A stretch of 64,000 bases of DNA from Blastomussa wellsi (Eukaryota; Cnidaria; Anthozoa; Scleractinia; Plerogyridae), in NCBI GenBank assembly GCA_947652115.1, contig OX393569.1, forward strand, positions 6,171,066-6,235,065. The letters run 5' to 3'. The notes beneath the pieces are model-generated. The model was not told the origin of the DNA. It was given only the letters and a program-made list of their open reading frames with translations, and made no database searches. Positions within the stretch are counted from its first letter, which is position 1. Every line of letters starts with the position of its first letter. Shown here one piece after another: positions 56,623 to 64,000 of this stretch. A program made the translations under genes and the position numbers.

Positions 56623-56925
56623 ATCAAAATGATCAAAAGCGCTTTACATGAATGTGATAACATCTAGACGAAAAATACAATAACTATAATGAATTATAAG
56701 AAATATCTTGCTAATATGCCATTGCTAAGAATTACTTGCTGTAAGCTAAAGTAAAAAGATATGACTTGAGTTTCTTCTTAAAAATGCTCAGTGATGTTAT
56801 TTCCCGAATATCTGCTGGAAGACTGTTCCACAGTGTTGGGGCAGCAGCATAAAATGACCGAGCTCTTAATGTAGATAGCATGCGCCCCATGGGACGTTCA
56901 AAGGGACGGGGATGCTCGTGGTCTC
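56623..56925 (-). pseudogene. 3' end of a non-LTR retrotransposon, copy 2
   Basis: On the minus strand the frame reads AAAPTLWNSLPADIREITSL and ends KKKLKSYLFTLAYSK, the classic C terminus of LINE reverse-transcriptase proteins. Its 3' UTR matches 3040-3196. The 5' side is cut at about 56925 by a foldback fragment, and the open frame merely continues into that repeat. Confidence 0.8.
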
Positions 56926-57175
56926 TCTTAGGGGTGTAAATTTCAGATTTTGGTCTCACTTCGGGTGTTCTGGGCAAAAGGCCATTATATTTAGCAGTGA
57001 AGGTCTCGTTTCGGGTGGTACGCAATGAAATATAAAAGAAGATATATATTTATGTATATTTTTTGGTTCTCTTTTAGGGATCAAAAAAGCTTGGGCCATG
57101 ACCAGATCGGTCACCTTTAGGGGTTTAATTCAAAATTTCTGACAAGCATCCCCTCCCCTTTCATATGCGAGTGCC
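56925..57175. mobile_element. Fragment of the TCATATGCGAGT foldback family
   Basis: GTGTAAATTTCAGATTTTGG, GGGTGTTCTGGGCAAAAGG, AAAGCTTGGGCCATGACC and CCCCTTTCATATGCGAGT are the same family as the outer element at 42406-43530. Confidence 0.7.
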
Positions 57176-57343
57176 CTCCTGTTCCAATAATAGTTAAAAA
57201 ACCTGATAATTGGATTATGGTCATTTTCATACTAGAATATATTGTGAGCAGTAAATATCTTTCTCAAAAGTACTCTACAATAAAATTGGTGGGGACCATG
57301 AGTAAAACATCAAATTAAATAAGTGCAATATATGTTCATGCAC

Positions 57344-57600
57344 AGTGGCCTGATGTTTAGTGCACTGCACTCTAGCTTGAACGGTCGGACTCTGCGTGTC
57401 GGCCGGGCACTACGTTGTGTTCTAATGGCAAGTGCCTCACAGTGCCTCTCTTCAGCCAAGTGTATAAATGGGAGCCGGCAAATTTAATGTTGGGGGGTTA
57501 CCCTGTGGTGGAGTAGCATCCCATCCAGGGGGGTAGTAAGGATAAGCTCTTTTGGTACATGTATGGGCCACTAGGCTGGTAGGAAGACTCTACTTTTACT
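57344..57600 (+). mobile_element. SINE-like repeat, copy 1
   Basis: The stretch includes CACTCTAGCTTGAACGGTCG, GTGGAGTAGCATCCCATCCA and GGGGGGTAGTAAGGATAAG. The last part resembles 63735-63830. The promoter boxes are too degraded to assign a parent tRNA. Confidence 0.45.
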
Positions 57601-58955
57601 TTGGTTATTCATCTCAAGTGTACTTAACAATTGAAGAAGACTTGACTGTGCTCTGTTTTGTTGTAAAGCACACATGAAGCTGCTAGAGCATGAAAGCATG
57701 CTAGGGAGAAACATGAGCCACTAGGGTCTCGCAAACTCCGAGTTGTTGCAGTCTTGACTATTAAAACTGCAGTCACTTTGTGGCACAATCTTTAAGTCTC
57801 GCATTCCAAAAACTGGCAACTGAAAAGACTCAGTCTCACAGATTTGTCTTAATTGTCACCTCTACAATAAGCATGGAATTGACTACACATTAACAAAAGT
57901 CAAACTATCATTCTGCTTTAAAAGGATGTTCATGCTAATTGTTTATGCGCATCGTTACTGCAAACGCAATTCATGTTCCAATATCACTCCACGTCATGCG
58001 TCAAGCATGCGCACTGAGGAAAAACAAAGGACCAGAAGCTGCTGGGCTAATTTTGCTGTGGTTTACTCTTTTAATTGGTTGGTGACCCCTACGTTTTTTT
58101 ACGGCAACATATTTTTTTTACCATCCTCAAGAGATTCAATTTGGGAAGTTTAAAAGTTTTCAAGTTTTCTGCTCATGCGACATTGAATTCTGCCATCTTG
58201 TGGCTGTAAGGCAAGTGAAACTATAGCGACTGTTACTAAATGCGCAATGTTTCTTTAAGGATCACTGCCAATTGAATGAATTCACTTAATAGGCGCACAT
58301 AAACAATATTTGGCAGAGAAAATTTGACTTACAATATTTGTTGGGCTTACAGACACTGTAGTCATGTTCGCTAACGAAGCCCAATTTGTCATACCCGTAT
58401 TTAGGGTGTTCTTTCGGGCATTATTTTTATCTCCAAAACGAAGTCGGTGACCCCCAATGTTTTTCACATTTCTGACATTTATAACTCATTATCTTACAAT
58501 GGTGAAAAAAATCAAATAATGTCCCCAAGTGCATCTTGAACAATAATCTAAGAGTGGAACTAATTGGCTTAGACAGATTATCTAGGCATCTGAGATGATA
58601 ATGCTATGTGTATCGGACTGTCAGCTAGTTAATACCAGGGCTGTCATTAAGTTTTGTGTCACCTGTAGCCTCGTTCTCCACACCCGTAGCAAACTTGTTA
58701 CTTTGTGGTTAAATTCTATCAACAACAGGTAATTTCACCCGTAGCACCGAGGGAAAATCAAGCATACTCAGCCGTAACAGGTGTTACGGGTTACAGCCCT
58801 TAATTACAGCCCTGAATACAGTATAAATTTGTGGCAAAAATTATGTACAGACACTATCTTTTTCCCTATGCTAGATTGGCATTTTTAATTTTTCTTTCGA
58901 AATTTAGAATAAAGACTCGGGCAACAGACGTTGGACACTGTGGGACTAATTTCCT

Positions 58956-61900
58956 ATGGGTTGCGGCTCTTCGACAGCCATAAGGACAGGTACAGTAATC
59001 AAGTTGTGTGATGTCAGAGTGGTTTATTTATATATTAAAAAAATAAGAGAATGAAATTTAATTTGCTTAGGTAGTGAGGTTTACCATTTTTGGGCAAATA
59101 TTAACCCATTGACTCCTAAACCAGCCGTAACCGGCCGTGACAGACCTAAAAAATAGGAATCCCATTTATCCCAGTTCTACAGAAGGAAAAGAGCTTTCCA
59201 ATGATACCCAGATGATATTGATTGGGCCAATGGAGCTTGAAATATGCAGGAAAACGCTTAGAATTTTCCGCCAAAAACTAGGAGGAAAATTTCCCTCACT
59301 TATCCTTGGCTACTCCATGTTGAGTATTTCCTGTCTCAATGATGCTTTCGTGGCAATACTTGAACTGAAAGCAAGCCCAGTAAAAGGTCATCAAAAGCAT
59401 AAAAAAGATACGAGAAAAGGAGAAAGGAAAAGCAAAAAATAAAATAAAGAAATCGAAAAGCCTAAAGACGTGGGTCACTATCTCGAAATTTTGATTTGTG
59501 TGCATGCCCGAGCTAAAATATCGTTAAATGAGATACTGGTGTAAAACCTGGCATGCCTTCATTCTGCAAATGCATTTTGGAGCAATTTGAAGCATATTTA
59601 GCCTATAACTGACTAGAAAATGTTCAAAATGTCTAAAAAACATGTTTTTTTCAAAAATCTCCAGGAGTCAATGGATTAATATTCAAGATTTTTCTTGCTG
59701 ATTGCTAGCTAAATATATGTAAAATTTATTTTAAGTGTGATGATACTTAACTATGGAATTAAGTTTCAGACAACATAATCTGGGACCCTCTTTCAATTTT
59801 GTTAAACGATGAAGGCTCAGTGCGTGCATTTATTATGTGGCTGTGTTTCACAAAGACTGGGAACTACTAAATTCACAACTTTGAGTGGCTAACAATGGAT
59901 ACATTTTGGAACCTGGCAAAAATACAGTGATAGGTCTCAGAAGACAGCAGAATGCCATTTTCTCAAGGCCATGATTTCTTAAACCTCTTGATAACTCTTG
60001 CTAAAGGTCTTTCATCTTAGAATTGCTACATTCGATAGAAAGCAGCAATTTTCCCTAAGTATGATTAATCAAACTCGCAACCAATTTCTGTTTTTGTTGG
60101 AGGTTTCAGAAATCGAGATTCCAATACTGGGATCGTGTGCATGTTCATTTAAGTGACTTTCCATAAACTTTTAAGGTGCTGTGCATCAGCACATGCAGCT
60201 CACACATTAGCTATAGGGAAAATGGCAACAGGAGGCCATAAGACTGTAGTGGAACTATCCAGAAGGGATTATGTTCGAAACAGTGCAATTGCAGAAGCTT
60301 AGAATTTCGTAGAGTGTAGATGATAAATAAATAAAAAAATTTCTTCAAGTCTCAGGCCTGTGCAGTGTCCCCTTTGCGAGTTATTTGCCTAAACATTCCA
60401 GGCAAATTTACAAAGCTCAGTATGGAGACGCCATATTTGTGTCCTTCTGAGGGACACAAATGTGGCCGCCGTGATGCACACGAAACCATCTGGAATTCAA
60501 TTGTGCTATAATAGCGACTACTTTTGGCTCGTGAGCTATTATACTTAGACAAAAACACCACTTATTATATCTGAAATTTTCAAACATCTGAAAATCAAAA
60601 GGATAGGCTTTCTCTAAACAAAATATGGCTGAGAACTCAAATATTCAAAAACCAAGGGCACTATCGAGCTGAAAATTTGCAAAAAGATATATTTTTAGTT
60701 AGCCTTACACCTAGTGGCAACGAAAATTTAGCAGGCCTAGCGAATTTTTATTTCTGAATTTTATGATGTCACATGAAAACCAAGAATAACTAACCACTGA
60801 AAACACTCTTGAGAAATTTTATATTTTTCTCACAAGATCATTTGCCTGTAATTTATGTCAAAATTTCCGCTTCATTGAGTCTCTTGACTCTCGAGACAAG
60901 ACTCTCATCTCTCAGGACGGGACTCTTATATCGAGAGACGAGATTCTTGTGTTGCAACAAATGAGACAAGATTCTAATGTCTAGTGAGTAACTGAATTAA
61001 GTTTGTGTAGTATTGTCCTCAGCCAAACATTCTAGTGTGACGCCGTATTGAGTCTCTCCCTTTTGATCTGGCTCAGGCTCTATGTGCTGTGCAGAGGTTA
61101 CAGGCATAGTACAGGACACACCCTCACTCGAATTTCTGGAATTTCCTGGCATACAGGGGTGACCAACATGCACACCTGAACATTAACCATATTGTCATTG
61201 TTTTCAACAGCTGAGCAACCAGCTCCTAAACTTAAGAGAATTAAGGAGGAAGAGGAAGAGGAGGAAAATGGTAAGTCAGTGAATGTAGATAAGCTATGGA
61301 AATAGTGTCTGAAATTCAAATTGGTGGATGTACGTGTAACATTTTGCCAAGTGTGTTGAACTCCACAAAGTCAGGGTTACAACACTGGCCTGTGTCATGT
61401 TTCGTGCTGTCACAGTGACTCTCTCTACCCAGGAGTGGAAAATTAATGGGTATTGGCAAACTGTAATAGAGCAGTCTGACAAAAACTTCAGTGGGGGGGG
61501 GGGGGTTGATAGACTTACAACTGAATGCAACCAAGCATCCCAACGAGGGGTCAGTTTATTAGTTAAATATTCGCTCATGACAGGCTATGGCAGGCTATGG
61601 GAGGAAAGAGAAAGATTTCTCTGCTAACAGCAAATCGATTGAACTAAAACGTTGAAAGTTCTAGTAGATGAGCAGGTATATTTTGCAGGTTGCAGGTTCA
61701 AAATGTAATTAACATTGGGAAAACGACCTCTCATTTCCATTAGTGCCAGCGGTTTCCCAATGTTAAGTACATTTTGAACCTGCAACCTGCAAAATATACC
61801 TACCACCAGTAGATCCTTTGACACAAATTATTCTGTTTAGTTCTGACATGTAGCCAGTAGGCTTACTGAAAACAAAGATTTATTTCTCATTACATAAGAC

Positions 61901-64000
61901 CAGGCACTATGGACAACATTTTTTGTTGCAGCTTGTCATCCAACAAATGAAAAACATTTAATTATGGGTTTTATGATCGTGGCAACAGGCAACACAAAGA
62001 TGAAGAGGTGCCTACTTTGTGCCACAATTTGCAACATGTGGTATAAATATGTGCAGCAGTGCTTTTCAATTTTTAATTCATTAATGTTGTATGACCGGCT
62101 GTATTAGATGGCCTGTGTTGTACATTATGTCATACATTTTTTTATTGACAGTTCTGAGCTTTGGTGATACATTAAGATAATATATAGATTTAGCCAAGCC
62201 TAAAAGTGAAGCTCCATAGTTTTTGCTGATTCTTAACAATTCAAGAAAATGGTTTAAATCAGTGAAAATTCTAGCGTACACAACTCCTCAAGAAAGATTT
62301 TGTTACCGAAAAAAATCGGAATTGTCAACTCCAATCACATAAATTCCACAAAGAATGGCCATGAAAAACTGCAAAAAAAAAAAACCGAAAAGTCGCGTCT
62401 GTGCCCGCGATACAATGGAAAACCATTACCTGGTCAGCAGTCAACTTAAAAAAAACATGTGATCTCGATGAGTCCTAACCTGAGCCTGCGATATGGCCAT
62501 GTGGTGCTGGTCAGCTGATACCTTGTTTAGACAGCTGTCAATCTATCATAAAACCTTGGACTATCTGAAAAGACAATATAATTTGGTTTTATCAACTGGG
62601 TTGATAATGTCAATTGGCCACCGTAAAGAGATTCAAGTGCTGACGTTTCGAGCGTTAGCCCTTCGTCGGAGCGAATCAAGGAAAGATGCAGAAAGATGGA
62701 GCTTCGCTATTGGCTGGTACCTGGTAACGTGAAAACGTCGGAATAAATTAGTTGAATGAAAAGCGTTCGTTGATACCGTGAGGATTAAGAGTGCCGATTT
62801 GAAAAATAAATTTTTGTTCTAGAGTTTTACGGCTTTCCGTGTTTCCTTGGTGAAGGGAAAGGCCGCAGACTGCCATATGTTGCTTAGAATGATTTGGGAG
62901 ATTGAAGTGTCTCGCGACCGGTTTCGGTCGCCAAGTCGTCTCCCTGTTTCGCCGATGTATAACTTTTTGCAAAGAGTGCAAGTTATACAGTAGATGGCAT
63001 TGGCTGAGGTACAGGTGAAATGATCAGTGATTTTGATAGATCGCTTGGGTCCCGATATTTTGTCAACGTTGTGAATGAAAGGGCATGTTTTGCATCGTGC
63101 GCGAGCGCATTTAAAAGTTCCGGGTTGATCACTAGTTTGGAATGCACTTCTGACTAAAAAGTGACCTATGTTTTTGTCGCGTTTAAATGAAATCTGAAAA
63201 GACGTTGACTATACAGTTGTTTTGAAACTATATCTGCTACAACCTCGTCCCAGTCCTTTTCCGTTTGGGCGGACGGACGGACGTACATGACATCCAGATT
63301 TTCCCAGCTCGATGGGTTTTCCAATCTCAACAGGTATGGATGCTCCGCCCGCGCGCGCCTAAGGTGCTTGCGGAGCTCCGCTATAATTTCTGTGTTGATC
63401 ATTTTCTTTACTCTCATCACCTACCTGGCTAATACTCGATTGATATTGTTGGGAGAAATTAGATGTTGGTCACTCACCCGAAGTAAAGAGTTTTGCTCAT
63501 GTACTTAGTCTTGTGATTCATTGTTATTTTAACAGGTACCCAATCTTCTAAGCGGAGGTCTTCCTCGCGCTCTGTGAAGGAGAGCAACGGACATGCAAAG
63601 AGAACAATGGAAAATGAAGAACATGGTAAGTTATGAAGTGAGGCTAAGGGTGCGTTTCTTTAAAAAATCCAAGATTGGATTCTTAAATCCGAAAACGAAT
63701 TTTGCGTTTCTTTATTAAACAGATTAATCCAAGATATAGCATCCATTCTCACCCAGGGGGAGTAGGATAATTCTCCAAGTCGCTTCATGTCACAGAAACC
63801 GGGATAAGCTCCGACAGAATGGCCTAACTAAGTGTAACTGAAATATTTCTGCATCAACTTCACAGGAGAAGAGTCTTCGAGAAAGCAGACACGCAAGGTT
63901 GTGACGCCACCTTCGTCAGCAAATGGCCACGTTCCTCATGATTCTCAAGAGAATGCTGAGGACAATAGTAGTGTCTCGGAGAGCACGGGTGACCAACAAA
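58956..64000 (+). CDS. Unrecognised gene, 5' four exons: MGCGSS N terminus, charged low-complexity exons
   Basis: Exons at 58956-58989, 61211-61270, 63536-63625 and 63866-64000 (open at the window end) are all joined in phase 1 with good GT/AG borders. The protein starts MGCGSSTAIRT, a candidate N-myristoylation (Gly2) and palmitoylation (Cys3) signal that would target it to membranes. It continues with EQPAPKLKRIKEEEEEEEN, a basic Ser-rich exon (SSKRRSSSRSVKES) and a Ser/Asn/Glu-rich exon. No fold is visible and I do not recognise the family. The uniform phase allows exons to be skipped without a frame change. The ATG is preceded by 5' UTR from about 58908, where a possible acceptor (TTTAG) sits. 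Confidence 0.65.
59105..59675. mobile_element. piggyBac-like MITE, copy 2
   Basis: It is closely similar along its length to 55866-56466, 571 bp long, flanked by TTAA (59101-59104 and 59676-59679). The right end has one change (ATGGA for ATGGG). It lies in the first intron of the gene starting at 58956. Confidence 0.85.
59680..61210. other. Intron 1 of the right-hand gene, remainder
   Basis: No gene is seen. It is AT-rich and contains a small inverted repeat around TTTGTGTCCTTCTGAGGGACACAAA at 60435-60459 and a patch of repeated CTCGAGACAAGACTCT-like steps at 60880-60975. Confidence 0.5.
61674..61801. mobile_element. 128-bp hairpin MITE
   Basis: AGGTATATTTTGCAGGTTGC with AGGTTCAAAATGTA is mirrored by TACATTTTGAACCT and GCAACCTGCAAAATATACCT. 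The inner AACATTGGGAAA pairs with TTTCCCAATGTT. The flanks share AGTAGAT. It lies in intron 2 of the right-hand gene. Confidence 0.8.
62577..63216 (-). pseudogene. Penelope-like retroelement 3' remnant with GIY-YIG domain
   Basis: The minus strand from about 63205 encodes FKRDKNIGHFLVRSAFQTSD, a Cys cluster (CARARCKTCPF), CTLCKKLYIGETGRRLGDR and then, after a frame change near 62921-62930, PVARHFNLPNHS and IFQIGTLNPHGINERFSFN with a stop at 62748. This is the linker and GIY-YIG endonuclease end of a Penelope-like protein. A short deletion has removed the segment between GDR and PVARHF and shifted the frame. The non-coding terminus with the hammerhead-like motif follows at 62577-62680. Confidence 0.8.
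62630..62677 (-). ncRNA. Hammerhead-ribozyme-like motif, Penelope-associated (copy 3)
   Basis: It has the same elements as the copies at 1539-1586 and 36949-36996, here still attached about 70 bp downstream of the Penelope ORF remnant. That placement ties the motif to the element. The U4-to-C core change is shared. Confidence 0.45.
63217..63480 (-). other. Open stretch upstream of the Penelope remnant
   Basis: A minus-strand frame (63420-63166) contains INTEIIAELRKHLRRARAEH and SWENLDVMYVRPSAQTEKDW before running out of frame through the Penelope segment. It looks protein-like but is unrecognised. It may be part of another repeat joined to the remnant. Confidence 0.3.
63735..63830 (+). mobile_element. 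SINE-like repeat fragment, copy 2
   Basis: CCCAGGGGGAGTAGGATAAT, CTCCAAGTCGCTTCATGTCA and CAGAAACCGGGATAAGCTCC resemble the 3' part of a SINE family also seen around 57520. It lies in the intron before the last visible exon. Confidence 0.4.

Larger units (their letters stand above)
51970..58955. other. Gene-poor region of layered repeats
   Basis: I find no exon chain here. Nearly half of it is identified repeat (MITEs, a SINE, LINE 3' end), listed separately. The remainder (about 54290-55340, 57180-57340 and 57600-58920) is AT-rich sequence with nothing recognised. A block GGTCGATGCCATAATTGG near 53752 recurs inverted as ATGGCATCGACC near 54341. Confidence 0.5.

Noticed and set aside
56732..57025. 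Complete 97-residue minus-strand protein
   Set aside because: It is a fusion of a LINE C terminus with an adjoining foldback repeat, not a gene.

Overview
This window is nuclear DNA from an animal, most likely an anthozoan cnidarian and probably a stony coral. It is AT-rich, its genes are split into short exons with GT/AG introns, and it is dense with small foldback elements, LINE, SINE and Penelope-like remnants. The species call is inference. The gene families are read from translated exons whose reading phases join cleanly.

Layout. (1) 464-17356, + strand: the 3' 13 exons of a GGNBP2 (gametogenetin-binding protein 2) homologue; its 5' exons lie before the window. The intron at 5668-12486 holds a complete antisense L1/Tx1-like LINE with two open ORFs, a poly(A) tail and a perfect 18-bp target-site duplication (TSD). 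(2) 17357-23033: intergenic DNA with repeats. (3) 23034-35555 and 38005-51627, + strand: two tandem gamma-glutamyltransferase (GGT) genes. Each gives 625 residues in my models and each has a membrane anchor and the catalytic threonine. They differ in N-terminal exon structure and in the residues next to the nucleophile. (4) 47155-49398, - strand: an intronless TRIM-NHL gene inside the large intron 6 of the second GGT gene. (5) 51628-58955: no gene seen, only layers of mobile-element remnants. (6) 58956-64000, + strand: the start of an unrecognised gene whose protein begins Met-Gly-Cys-Gly-Ser-Ser, followed by short acidic or basic exons all in phase 1; it runs off the window.

The GGT pair should act at the cell surface on glutathione and other gamma-glutamyl compounds. 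GGNBP2, the TRIM-NHL protein and the right-hand gene have no evident shared pathway with them.

Most interesting points: the intact LINE with its TSD; three Penelope-associated hammerhead-like motifs sharing the same core substitution; a MULE-like miniature element whose 9-bp TSD starts inside the stop codon of the second GGT gene and which carries a possible poly(A) signal; two further MULE-like elements with 9-bp TSDs; two piggyBac-like elements bounded by TTAA; and the nested antisense TRIM gene. I saw no convincing new multi-gene system.
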